A stretch of 36,909 nt of DNA from Lachnospiraceae bacterium JC7 (GTDB lineage Bacteria > Bacillota > Clostridia > Lachnospirales > Lachnospiraceae): contig ALYD01000033.1 of the NCBI GenBank assembly GCA_000513555.1, forward strand, positions 1-36,909. Reading direction: 5' to 3'. Below are positions 7,321 through 15,151 of this stretch, one piece after another. Below the pieces are notes generated by a model that saw only the letters and a program-made list of their open reading frames with translations, searched no databases and was not told where the DNA came from. Position numbers and translations under genes: made by a program. How positions within the stretch are numbered: position 1 is the first letter of the stretch; every line of letters starts with the position of its first letter.

Positions 7321-7541
7321 TGACCATTAATTCAATTATTGCTGTTCTATATATCGGATATCACAGCTGTATGATTATAGCACAGCTCACAAAACAGAAC
7401 GTGAAATCTTTGTGAAATCTCAAAAACCTGTCTGAGTATTCTTTTAATCTAAAAAATAATAAAAAATCTTGTGACCACATCACATATTTTTCTGTCTATT
7501 AGAGTGAACCAAAAATAAATACTACTTTGGAGGATAAAAAT

Positions 7542-7976
7542 ATGTTTAAGAAAACTATTATGATACTTTTAGTTGGAACTATTACTCTCACAGCTGCCGG
7601 TTGCAGTACAAAGGTAAATGCCATGGAAAATGCAAAGAACATTCCTGTTGAAACAGCTCCATCATCTGTAGATTCTTCATCTGATACTATCACTGATTCG
7701 ATTGTCGGAGGTTGGACTGTTTCTGAGGATGCCCAAATAACAGATGATGTAAATAATGCTTTTGAAAAAGCAATCTCCGGACTTACCGGAGTACAATATG
7801 AGCCGATTGCATGTCTGGGAACCCAAGTTGTAGCCGGAACAAATTATTGTATCTTATGTAAAGCAACCCCTGTAATCCCTGATTCAAAATCATATTACAC
7901 ATTGATGTATGTATATGAATCCCTTGATAGCAAGGCCGAGATCGCTGAATTCAAGGATATTGAATTAGGCTATTAA
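7542..7976 (+). CDS. Cystatin-like lipoprotein
   Basis: The start is the ATG at 7542 with GGAGG at 7529-7533; a TTG at 7527 is in frame but falls on the ribosome site. The 144-aa product has a lipobox TAAGC with Cys21 as lipid anchor, a Ser/Thr-rich linker to about residue 54, then a domain that resembles a stefin/cystatin (peptidase inhibitor family I25). It has an N-terminal Gly-Gly (GGW, 56-58), a helix (about 67-80), QVVAGTNY at 95-102, which is the cystatin first-hairpin motif, and a second strand pair ending in YVYESLD. In cystatins the Gly-Gly end and the QVVAG loop enter the cleft of papain-type proteases. The product would sit outside the membrane. The second cystatin hairpin Trp is not obvious. 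It appears to be a single-gene unit. Confidence 0.7.
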   Translation: MFKKTIMILLVGTITLTAAGCSTKVNAMENAKNIPVETAPSSVDSSSDTITDSIVGGWTVSEDAQITDDVNNAFEKAISGLTGVQYEPIACLGTQVVAGTNYCILCKATPVIPDSKSYYTLMYVYESLDSKAEIAEFKDIELGY

Positions 7977-8055
7977 TCAATGTCACTGAAAGTTCGCAGC
8001 ATTTTATCAAACCAAATTAAAAAGTCTACGTAAAAAATACTTAGTTCGTGGCTCT

Positions 8056-8104
8056 AAAAAGGGGTTTTCGCCTAGATGAAAATTCATCTGAAGCGATTGT
8101 CCCC
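8056..8104 (-). terminator. Nested hairpin and T-run on the minus strand with no intact gene upstream
   Basis: GGGG (8101-8104 read on the minus strand) pairs with CCCC (8061-8064) outside a CGC/GCG step and a 7-bp AGATGAA/TTCATCT stem, then TTTTT (8056-8060). It looks like the surviving 3' end of a minus-strand gene. In the plus direction no U-tract follows. Confidence 0.55.
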
Positions 8105-8186
8105 CCATTTATGTATGCATTTCATGTTGTTCTCACAGAAAATAGAATTGTGTTACCGCTAAGCCACACTTTTCCATCATAATAAA

Positions 8187-8306
8187 CTAAATGGTGATAC
8201 TGGTTCGAACCACATACTCTGTATCCGCATCACCGGATTCTTTCTCAATCAGTGACTTAACTCTATCCCATCTAAGATTATCCAAACCGTAGCAAATAGG
8301 AGACAT
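8187..8306 (-). pseudogene. 39-residue remnant of an unrecognised minus-strand gene
   Basis: A short frame with protein-like composition (ends DADTEYVVRTSITI) runs from a possible ATG at 8304-8306 to a TAG at 8187-8189, with no ribosome site. It lies upstream of the minus-strand terminator at 8056-8104, which suggests the tail of a lost gene. I do not recognise the family. The remainder of 7977-8380 holds nothing else I can support. Confidence 0.3.
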
Positions 8307-8380
8307 GGTATTTAAACACTTGAAATGCCTTTGTTAAGACTATAAAATCTATTTATATCTTATTTAGAGGATCGTGAACT

Positions 8381-8872
8381 ATGGGACGAAAAGAACTTCT
8401 CTCAGAGCTATGGGAGGAACAAGATAATGCATACGATTATATGCATGAATACGACACAATGACTCATTATTATGGGGATGTCGTACTCTTTCAGGCTGAA
8501 GCATATATAGTTAGTTGCATTGGTGAATCACCTGATATCACACTAACGGAAATCGCAGATAAATTAAAAAAAACAACAAGTGCATGCAGTCAGATAGTTA
8601 AAAAATTAGTCAAGAAAAAGCTTGTTGAACAAGTAAGAAATACACAAAATAAAAGAATATATCATTTGAGACTTACTCCCACCGGAGACGAACTGTATAG
8701 TAATCATAAAATCGTCAATGATCATTGCAAAGAACGTACCTTTAAAAAACTTGATTCATTCTCAGATGCAGAATTGGAGACAGCTATCAAAATACAAAAG
8801 GCGCTAAATGAAGTATACAAGTTGGATATTATTGATAGCAGAAAGCAGAATCATTCAAAACATCCGGTATGA
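8381..8872 (+). CDS. MarR-family transcriptional regulator
   Basis: A 163-aa protein of normal MarR length. The winged helix-turn-helix spans about 45-115: ITLTEIADKLKKTTSACSQ is the helix-turn-helix and RIYHLRLTPTGDELY, after the wing, is the family signature. Flanking helices would form the dimer. AGAGGATC lies before the ATG. It stands alone with its own terminator at 8953-8993, just upstream of the APC/PatB/redoxin operon, whose promoter is bracketed by two palindromes that are probable MarR sites. It likely represses that operon in response to a small molecule or redox signal. Confidence 0.92.
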   Translation: MGRKELLSELWEEQDNAYDYMHEYDTMTHYYGDVVLFQAEAYIVSCIGESPDITLTEIADKLKKTTSACSQIVKKLVKKKLVEQVRNTQNKRIYHLRLTPTGDELYSNHKIVNDHCKERTFKKLDSFSDAELETAIKIQKALNEVYKLDIIDSRKQNHSKHPV

Positions 8873-8952
8873 TCAGAGATAACAAATTGGAATACCTATA
8901 TCCAAATAGATATTCTTGACAATCTTTTTTCTGGTTCTATAATTCCAATCAA

Positions 8953-8993
8953 GGCAAAGTTGTCTGATTCTTCAGATGACTTTGCCTTTTTTT
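8953..8993 (+). terminator. Rho-independent terminator of the MarR gene
   Basis: GGCAAAGT/ACTTTGCC forms a perfect 8-bp outer stem with an inner TCTGA/TCAGA stem, then seven T (8987-8993). Very strong. Confidence 0.93.
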
Positions 8994-9044
8994 GTTGAAT
9001 GTGCCTATATTTTTATATGGCGGTTGTATAAACCGTCAAAAATA

Positions 9045-9059
9045 GTTAAGGTGCTTAAC
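9045..9059. promoter_or_regulatory. Palindromic operator 1 (probable MarR site)
   Basis: GTTAAG-GTG-CTTAAC is a perfect 6-bp inverted repeat ending 5 bp before the -35 box. The wider site, AATAGTTAAG...AACAAT, recurs 60 bp downstream. Confidence 0.7.
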
Positions 9060-9064
9060 AATAA

Positions 9065-9093
9065 TTGACACTCACTGTGAAAAGTTATATAAA
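9065..9093 (+). promoter_or_regulatory. Sigma-A promoter of the permease operon
   Basis: TTGACA (9065-9070), 17-bp spacer, TATAAA (9088-9093). It has the consensus -35 and near-consensus -10 at ideal spacing, about 100 bp before the permease start codon. Confidence 0.85.
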
Positions 9094-9104
9094 AGTGTTA
9101 AATA

Positions 9105-9119
9105 GTTAAGCATCTAAAC
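9105..9119. promoter_or_regulatory. Palindromic operator 2 (probable MarR site)
   Basis: GTTAAG-CAT-CTAAAC is a near-repeat of the site at 9045 and sits just downstream of the expected transcription start. Centre-to-centre distance is 60 bp. Confidence 0.65.
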
Positions 9120-9193
9120 AATGTTCGTGATCAATATAGGTGCTTTATTTTTAGGCCGGCTTAAAAAATTGAATATCGAAAGAAGGTGGATTT

Positions 9194-10597
9194 ATGAGTG
9201 AAAGTAGTAGAAACAAGTTGGGGTTGTTTAACATTTTCAGTCTTGGTGTAGGCGGAGCCATAGGTTCCGGGATATTCGTAATGCTGGGATTCGGTATCGC
9301 ACACACCGGTCGTTCTATTGTTTTAGCTGTATCTATTGGATGTATATATATGCTTCTTGCATATTTGTTTCAGCCTTTAATGGCGTCAATGTTCGTATTA
9401 CCCGGTGGTGATTACGACATGAAGTGTATGCTCTTAGGACCTACCATGTCAGGATTCGCAGCAATCTATACAGTAGTGCAGAGTCTGGGTATGGGTTCAT
9501 ACGGTCTGGCTTTTGCAAACTACTTTGTTTCTGTGTTTAAGGATCTTGCACCCTATCAGATTTGGATCGCTGTTGCAGTTCTTCTTATATTCTTTGCGCT
9601 TTCAACCAAAGGCACAAAGGCCCTGGCTACCATTACGACAGTTATCACTTTTATTTTACTGGCATCAATATTCATGTTCGTATCCGTCGGCCTTCCAAAT
9701 GTCAAACCGGGTTTCTGGTCTAATTCAGACGGATTGTTTTTCTCAAATGGCTTTAATGGTTTTATTAGTGCTATAGCTATGATGTCCTTCGCATGTCAGG
9801 GAACTACAATGGCTCCTATCTCCGTCATGCCCGTTACCAAAAATGCAAGACATACGATTCCTTTAGGAATTATTCTGATTACACTTACTGTTGGAACTGT
9901 ATATGCCCTGATGGGTGTTGTTGCGGCAGGTGTTTTACCGGTTGAACAGGTTATGGGCCAAAACCTCTCCCTTGTTGCCGGTGAAATATTTAATCCGACA
10001 TTATTTGCAATTTTCATTTTAGGAGCTGCATGCTGTGCTATTCTATCATCACTTGCATCCGGAATGACAATGCTTAGATATCCCCTTGTAGCTGTTGCCG
10101 AAGATGGATGGTTACCGGCAGTATTTAAGAAAACCGATAAGAATGGTTATCCTTATGTTGTAATGCTGCTTTTCCTTGTATTCTCCATAGTGCCTTTATT
10201 TATGGGTCTGTCGGTAGATTCTTTGATTTCATTGATCATGATTCCTGCCATGATACAGAATGCTTATATGAATATTTGTCTTATAAAGCTTGTAAAGAAA
10301 TATCCAAAGCAGTGGAATAATGCCTCTTGGCATATGCCAATGCCGGTTCTTAAATTAGTCTGCGTTTTGAGTTCAATTTGTGCTCTGGCAGTTGCATATT
10401 ATCTTTTCAAGAGCCTTGACACCAGATCAATGATCTTTTGTGTGGTTTTATTGGTTGCTATGATAGGTTTGGCAAAACTAAGATTATTTACCGGAGCTGT
10501 AAAAGCTGAAGCATTATTAGAAAAGCGTGAACAGATAGCTAAAGCCGCAATAGCAGCTACTGAAGCTACTGAAAATACATTAAATAAGACCGCGTAG
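9194..10597 (+). CDS. APC-family amino acid permease
   Basis: A 467-aa membrane protein with about 12 helices. The first helix carries the APC signature GVGGAIGSGIFVMLG, whose broken helix binds the amino-acid backbone; SAIAMMSFACQGT corresponds to the helix-6 site. The C-terminal 40 residues are polar, rich in Ala, Glu and Lys, and probably cytoplasmic. AAGAAGGTGG precedes the ATG. It is the first gene of a three-gene operon with a PatB-type C-S lyase 13 bp downstream and a redoxin. The likely cargo is therefore a sulphur amino acid such as cystine, cysteine or cystathionine, but this rests only on context. Confidence 0.93.
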   Translation: MSESSRNKLGLFNIFSLGVGGAIGSGIFVMLGFGIAHTGRSIVLAVSIGCIYMLLAYLFQPLMASMFVLPGGDYDMKCMLLGPTMSGFAAIYTVVQSLGMGSYGLAFANYFVSVFKDLAPYQIWIAVAVLLIFFALSTKGTKALATITTVITFILLASIFMFVSVGLPNVKPGFWSNSDGLFFSNGFNGFISAIAMMSFACQGTTMAPISVMPVTKNARHTIPLGIILITLTVGTVYALMGVVAAGVLPVEQVMGQNLSLVAGEIFNPTLFAIFILGAACCAILSSLASGMTMLRYPLVAVAEDGWLPAVFKKTDKNGYPYVVMLLFLVFSIVPLFMGLSVDSLISLIMIPAMIQNAYMNICLIKLVKKYPKQWNNASWHMPMPVLKLVCVLSSICALAVAYYLFKSLDTRSMIFCVVLLVAMIGLAKLRLFTGAVKAEALLEKREQIAKAAIAATEATENTLNKTA

Positions 10598-10610
10598 GAG
10601 GAAAATTATT

Positions 10611-11822
10611 ATGAAGTACGATTTTGTTTCCATTATGGACAGAAAAGGAAAAGATGCAATAGCAGTTGATGGTCTTGGTACTATTCCGGGGTTTGCTCCG
10701 GAATTACCCAAAGATGGTTTCGATATAATACCAATGTGGGTTGCGGACATGAACTTTCCTACTGTTCCCACAATACAGGAGGCCATTATAGAAAGAGCCA
10801 AGCATCCGGCATTTGGTTACTTCAGTCCGACAGATGAGTACTTTAACTCCATTATCAAATGGCATGAAACAAGAAATAATGTAAGCGGACTTTCAAAAGA
10901 AGCCATAGGATATGAAAATGGTGTTCTGGGCGGAGTAATAAGCGCAATGAATGTTTTCTGTTCCAAAGGCGATAATGTGCTTGTAAACAGTCCAACATAT
11001 ATCGGATTCACCATGTGCCTTGAGAACAATGGATACAACATCGTGCATAGCCCACTGGAAATTGATGACCAGGGCATATGGAGAATGAATTTTGATGATA
11101 TGGAAAAGAAGATCGTCGAAAACAAGATTCATGCTGCCATATTCTGCTCTCCTCATAATCCTTGCGGACGTGTATGGGAAAAGTGGGAAATAGAAAAGGC
11201 CATGGAACTGTTCAAGAAACATGATGTTTATGTAATATCCGATGAAATATGGTCAGACATTATCCTGAATGGTAATAAGCATATTCCAACTCAGTCAGTT
11301 TCAGAAGATGCAAAAATGCGTACGGTAGCATTATATGCACCATCTAAGACCTTCAATCTTGCCGGTCTGGTTGGAAGTTACCATATAATATATAACAAAT
11401 GGATAAGAGAACGTGTTGAAAAAGAGTCCTCTTTAGCTCACTACAATGATATGAATGTGTTATCCATGCACGCTCTCATTGGTGCCTACAAGCCTGAGGG
11501 ATATGAATGGGCAGACGAATTAAAAGATGTCCTGAGTGAGAATGTGAACTATGCGTGTGATTTTATAAAGGATCATTTTGAAGGTTTAGAGGTATGCAAG
11601 CCACAGGGAACATATATGCTTTTTGTTGACTGTACCAAGTGGTGTGAAAAACATGGGAAAACCATAGATGACATTGAACATGCTGCATGGGATGTTGGTG
11701 TTGCAATTCAGGACGGGAAAATGTTCCATGGCAACTGCCACATCAGAATGAATCTTGCTCTTCCACTGTCGAGAGTAAAGGAAGCCTTTAAACGTTTGGA
11801 TGATTACGTTTTTAATGTATAA
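10611..11822 (+). CDS. MalY/PatB-type PLP-dependent C-S beta-lyase
   Basis: A 403-aa fold-type I aminotransferase-like enzyme. The MalY/PatB subgroup is marked by MWVADMNF near residue 42, FCSPHNPCGRVW, VISDEIWSDI, and the PLP lysine K246 in YAPSKTFNLAG. Enzymes of this group cleave cystathionine, cysteine or related thioethers to pyruvate, ammonia and a thiol. A ribosome site GGAGG lies ahead of the ATG, 13 bp after the permease stop. Placed between a permease and a CxxC redoxin, it probably degrades an imported sulphur amino acid. A plain aminotransferase role is less likely given the motifs. Confidence 0.92.
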   Translation: MKYDFVSIMDRKGKDAIAVDGLGTIPGFAPELPKDGFDIIPMWVADMNFPTVPTIQEAIIERAKHPAFGYFSPTDEYFNSIIKWHETRNNVSGLSKEAIGYENGVLGGVISAMNVFCSKGDNVLVNSPTYIGFTMCLENNGYNIVHSPLEIDDQGIWRMNFDDMEKKIVENKIHAAIFCSPHNPCGRVWEKWEIEKAMELFKKHDVYVISDEIWSDIILNGNKHIPTQSVSEDAKMRTVALYAPSKTFNLAGLVGSYHIIYNKWIRERVEKESSLAHYNDMNVLSMHALIGAYKPEGYEWADELKDVLSENVNYACDFIKDHFEGLEVCKPQGTYMLFVDCTKWCEKHGKTIDDIEHAAWDVGVAIQDGKMFHGNCHIRMNLALPLSRVKEAFKRLDDYVFNV

Positions 11823-11832
11823 GGGGATTATA

Positions 11833-12378
11833 ATGGCTAAATTACACGAAGGTGATATTATCCCGGATTTCTCTTTTCAGACACCATTTACCAATGACCG
11901 TAATTGGCATTCTGAATTAGAAAAGAACCCCGGAAAAACTGCGTTAATATTTCTCAGATACTATGGCTGCACTTTATGTCAGCTTGATATTAGAGACTAT
12001 GCCTTGGATTATCATAATATCCTGGCCAGCGGAGGTAAACTATATATAGTTCTTCAATCTGATCCTCAAAAAATAGCAAAAGATATTGAGGAAAAGGCTC
12101 TTCCATTTGAAATAATCTGTGACCCCTCAATGAATCTGTATAAAGAATTTGAAATTCCTTGCGCCAAATCGATGGCATCCATGGCTGATGCCAAAACAAT
12201 GCTAAAAGTTGGTAAAGCCACCATGGCTGGTTTAAAGCATGGGGACTATGAAGGTGAAGAATTACAACTTCCCGCGACATTTATTATGAATTCAAAAGGC
12301 CTGATTACTTATGCGCATTATGGAAAATCGGCCGGAGATATTCCTGATTCAAAAGAATTAAAGGGGCTCATTTGTTAA
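11833..12378 (+). CDS. Peroxiredoxin-like (AhpC/TSA-type) redoxin with CxxC motif
   Basis: The ATG at 11833 follows AAGGGG and begins MAKLHEGDIIPDF, the normal redoxin start; longer frames overlap the previous gene. The 181-aa product has a thioredoxin-like fold with YYGCTLCQ, a CxxC at Cys46 and Cys49, and a late LPATFIMNSKGLI strand carrying the cis-Pro-like turn. This resembles the PRXL2/AhpC-TSA-like group, where both cysteines form the redox pair. It closes the operon 10 bp after PatB and probably protects against, or processes, the thiols, sulphide or disulphides released by the lyase. Confidence 0.85.
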   Translation: MAKLHEGDIIPDFSFQTPFTNDRNWHSELEKNPGKTALIFLRYYGCTLCQLDIRDYALDYHNILASGGKLYIVLQSDPQKIAKDIEEKALPFEIICDPSMNLYKEFEIPCAKSMASMADAKTMLKVGKATMAGLKHGDYEGEELQLPATFIMNSKGLITYAHYGKSAGDIPDSKELKGLIC

Positions 12379-12401
12379 CTAAAATAAAAGTATGTTCAGT
12401 T

Positions 12402-12454
12402 TGTACCGACCCCCAAAAGTTAGACCAAAAATCTAACATTTGGAGGTCGGTACA
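12402..12454. mobile_element. 53-bp palindrome resembling an IS3-family (IS150-type) end
   Basis: Arms of 23 bp match at 21 positions around a 7-nt loop. The left arm begins TGTACCGACCCCCAAAAG, which resembles ends of IS150-group elements as I remember them (terminal TG, then a CCCCCAAAAGTT block). No transposase is present nearby. It is most likely a solo end or a deeply deleted element. No U-tract follows, so it is a poor terminator for the redoxin operon. Confidence 0.5.
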
Positions 12455-12578
12455 TACATCTTCCATAAGATCCTCTGCTTTTGTTACCACACGCCGCTAC
12501 AGAAATCGCTTCTTGGGGCATTTCACATCATTTGATAAATCCTACCTGCTTTGAAATGATCTCAACCTGTTACAGTCA

Positions 12579-13208
12579 TCATAAGTACCTCAGAACATCC
12601 GTCAGCTTATTTAAAATAGCATCTGCTTCACTCTGATCCGGGTTTGTTCCGTTTTGCGGTTTTAATGCAAGAACCTTGATATTTGCACGTTTACCTGATC
12701 GTATTCCTATGGGAGAATCCTCAACCACCAATGCCTGATTTGCCTCCAGCCCAAGGGTCTCCAGTACCCTGAGATATATCTCCGGTGAAGGTTTGTGCGC
12801 TACACACTCTTCCCCGCTCAGTATGTAATCAACAAGCTCTGTAATACCGGTCGCATCCGTCATAGCACGTATTGATTTCGGATCCGACGAAGATGCTATT
12901 CCTATTTTTATTCCTCTGCTCTTTAGTTCCTGAAACAAAGGTCTCACTTCCGGATCGGCCAGTTCACGAAAGGGAACAGGATGCATCTTACGATATGCTC
13001 TGTATCCTATCATCAATTCCTGCCGAAGTTCATGATCATTCGGAACTATGACCTCCCATAAATCCCTTTCATTTGAACCGGTAAAATCATATGTCTGCTC
13101 TATACTTGAATACCCCACGGCTTTCAAATATTCCGCTCTGCGACGACTGTAAAAACCTTCTGTATCCGCAAGGACACCATCCATATCAAATATAATACCT
13201 TTATGCAT
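12579..13208 (-). CDS. HAD-superfamily hydrolase (beta-phosphoglucomutase-like)
   Basis: A 209-aa HAD of subfamily IA. All four motifs are visible: FDMDGVLAD (nucleophile Asp8, acid/base Asp10), IASSSD, KPSPEIYL with the conserved Lys, and VVEDSPIGI. The helical cap lies at about 15-80. Such proteins are sugar-phosphate phosphatases or phosphoglucomutases. It follows the PTS/SIS operon on the same strand, but a good terminator at 13231-13268 separates them, so expression may be partial readthrough. It could act on the hexose phosphate released by the deglycase. Specificity is not visible. Confidence 0.88.
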   Translation of the reverse strand: MHKGIIFDMDGVLADTEGFYSRRRAEYLKAVGYSSIEQTYDFTGSNERDLWEVIVPNDHELRQELMIGYRAYRKMHPVPFRELADPEVRPLFQELKSRGIKIGIASSSDPKSIRAMTDATGITELVDYILSGEECVAHKPSPEIYLRVLETLGLEANQALVVEDSPIGIRSGKRANIKVLALKPQNGTNPDQSEADAILNKLTDVLRYL

Positions 13209-13230
13209 TGATAATCCTGCCTTTCATCGT

Positions 13231-13268
13231 TAAAATAAAGAAAGAAGGGGAATTGCCGTTCCCCTTCT
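13231..13268 (-). terminator. Terminator after the SIS-domain gene
   Basis: Perfect 10-bp stem AGAAGGGGAA/TTCCCCTTCT with a 6-nt loop, followed on the minus strand by TTCTTTATTTTA. It closes the PTS operon ahead of the HAD gene. Confidence 0.85.
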
Positions 13269-13285
13269 CGGTTTGTCTTTGATTT

Positions 13286-14269
13286 TTAGTATTCCATCTT
13301 CCACATGTAGCGGCGCTGGCTCAGAGGATGCTGGCGGATATACGACAGTTCCTCAGCAAAAACACGGAAAACCGCAGTGTGCATCATAGGGTCAAAGTAT
13401 GTTATTACGTCACCGGATACAGCATTAGCCAGTGCGTAATCCTTAGCATCAACAACAGTGGTCAGCGCATCAAATCTGTTCAGGAAAGTCAATGCGCGTG
13501 AATCGATTGCACGGGTCTTACCATCATTCATCAGCAAAATGAACGGTACATCCTTTTCAACGATCTCAAACGGACCATGGAAAAACTCTCCGGAATGGAA
13601 GCTTCCGGAATTGATCCACTGCATTTCCATCATAAGACAAATTGAGGTGGAGTACGCTACTTCTGCACTGGCGCCGCTGCTCATTACATACACAACCGGA
13701 GCATTCTGATACTTTTCAGCAAACTGCTTAGCTGTCTTTCTTGCCATCTGAGCAGCATTCTCACAAACTTCAAAGACCTTATCAAATGCATCCAGCATAT
13801 GATCATACTTATCATAGCCCTCGATCTGCTGTACCAGCTCAAGAGCAAGCGCAAGAGCATATCCCATTTTTTCAAGCTTTGCAGCATAATTAGCTTCAAA
13901 GCCGTGGACTATAGTATAGTCCGCACTGGTGTCCAATGCTGACCCCGCAGCGTGTGTGATGCTTACAACTGTGGCGCCTGCCGAGTGTGCCACACTGTTG
14001 GCCTTTACCGTTTCAGGAGTAGAACCGCCAAGTGATGCGGTAATGACAACTGTATTTCTTCCAAGCCAATCCGGAGTATCACAGTTAAATTCATTTGCGG
14101 TATAATGTGCCACACGAAGTTTCCTGCTCGCATTGGAAAGGAAATACTTCGCAGGATAAAGCTCCGATTTGGATGCGCCACATCCAACGAAAGCAACGTT
14201 CAGAATCTCATTTTTGCTGAGTATGTCAGCGATGATCTCCTTTGGCTTATTCATGTCTAAATTGTACAT
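13286..14269 (-). CDS. SIS-domain sugar-phosphate deglycase/isomerase, FrlB-like
   Basis: Start chosen at the ATG at 14267-14269, which follows AGAGGAGG; a longer frame would run into the IID gene. The 327-aa product has two SIS domains. The first carries VAFVGCGASKSE and ASLGGSTPETVK; the second VMSSGASAEVAYS and the family block SGEFFHGPFEIVE, with the C-terminal RRYMWKMEY. This pattern resembles fructoselysine-6-phosphate deglycase FrlB and the Gfr deglycases rather than GlmS, because no glutaminase domain is present. It would split a phosphorylated Amadori compound into hexose 6-phosphate and the amino acid. It is the last gene of a IIA-IIB-IIC-IID operon, as in gfr-type loci. Confidence 0.82.
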   Translation of the reverse strand: MYNLDMNKPKEIIADILSKNEILNVAFVGCGASKSELYPAKYFLSNASRKLRVAHYTANEFNCDTPDWLGRNTVVITASLGGSTPETVKANSVAHSAGATVVSITHAAGSALDTSADYTIVHGFEANYAAKLEKMGYALALALELVQQIEGYDKYDHMLDAFDKVFEVCENAAQMARKTAKQFAEKYQNAPVVYVMSSGASAEVAYSTSICLMMEMQWINSGSFHSGEFFHGPFEIVEKDVPFILLMNDGKTRAIDSRALTFLNRFDALTTVVDAKDYALANAVSGDVITYFDPMMHTAVFRVFAEELSYIRQHPLSQRRYMWKMEY

Positions 14270-14310
14270 TGTAAAAAACCTCCTCTGAATATGAAATATA
14301 TGATTAATGA

Positions 14311-15138
14311 TCATGCAAGTATGCCGAGGGCATTAAATACTATTCCTCCGACAATGCAGATCAATAATAAGTAGGTGCTCTTTATCTGCTTACGTACAAG
14401 AAAATATAGTCCCATAGCTGCACAAAGGCTCAAAAGGCCCGGAATGATAGTGTCCAGAATATCCTGAAGAACAAGTCCTGTAGCACTGAAGGTTATGGGT
14501 GTCGTCAAGCCTATCATGCTTGCCACCATGCCACCGACTACCATAAGTCCTACAATTCCGCATATATACATGAGCCTGTCCATAAGACCGCCCTGAAGCT
14601 TATTCAGATACTTGGCTCCCATAGTGTATCCAAGCTTTCCTGCAAACCATGTAACTATCCATGATGGTATAAAGGATATAAGCATTGCCAAAACGGGACC
14701 AAGAATACTCCCGCGCTGAGCAAGCGAAACACCGAGACCGAAGGCAATTACCCTGATGGTTCCCTGAAAGAAAGAATCACCCACACCGGAAAGGGGGCCC
14801 ATCAGCGATGTCTTAACTGCATTGATGGTATCGGGGTTAAAGTTGTCACGATCTGCTGCAAGCTCTTCCTCCATGGAAGCTGCAAGTCCAAGTGCAAAGG
14901 CACTGGTCTGAGGAGTGCAGTTGTAAAATACCATATGTCTCCTGTAAGCTTCCTTTTTATACTGAAGCTGCCTGGGATCAGTTTCATCGGGATAAAGTCT
15001 TTCCAAGGTTGGGGCGATTCCATACATGAATCCCATATCCATCTGGCGCTCGTAGTTCCATGAGCACTGAATAGCCCATGATCTCCAAAAAAACTGCCAG
15101 TTCCTTCTGAATTCCGATACTTTCTTATCTACGCTCAT
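14311..15138 (-). CDS. PTS mannose/fructose/sorbose family IID component
   Basis: The best start is the ATG at 15136-15138, eight bases after AAGGAGG; upstream ATGs lie on the ribosome site. The 275-aa protein has the IID pattern: FWRSWAIQCSWNYERQMDMGF near the N-terminus, HMVFYNCTPQTSAFALG, and GPLSGVGDSFFQGT, followed by C-terminal membrane helices. IID joins IIC to form the sugar channel in the membrane. It lies 13 bp after IIC and about 40 bp before the SIS deglycase. Confidence 0.93.
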   Translation of the reverse strand: MSVDKKVSEFRRNWQFFWRSWAIQCSWNYERQMDMGFMYGIAPTLERLYPDETDPRQLQYKKEAYRRHMVFYNCTPQTSAFALGLAASMEEELAADRDNFNPDTINAVKTSLMGPLSGVGDSFFQGTIRVIAFGLGVSLAQRGSILGPVLAMLISFIPSWIVTWFAGKLGYTMGAKYLNKLQGGLMDRLMYICGIVGLMVVGGMVASMIGLTTPITFSATGLVLQDILDTIIPGLLSLCAAMGLYFLVRKQIKSTYLLLICIVGGIVFNALGILA

Positions 15139-15151
15139 TTCCATATCCTCC

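Noticed and set aside
7190..7330. T-box or cobalamin riboswitch as identity of the GNAT leader
   Set aside because: Neither the T-box GGTGGTACCGCG-type block nor the cobalamin box is present; class left open.
8200..8215. GGTTCGAACC resembling a tRNA T-arm
   Set aside because: No acceptor, D or anticodon stems can be formed around it on either strand.
9194..12378. Amino-acid decarboxylase/antiporter acid-resistance system
   Set aside because: The PLP enzyme has MalY/PatB motifs, not those of a decarboxylase, and the permease is followed by a redoxin.
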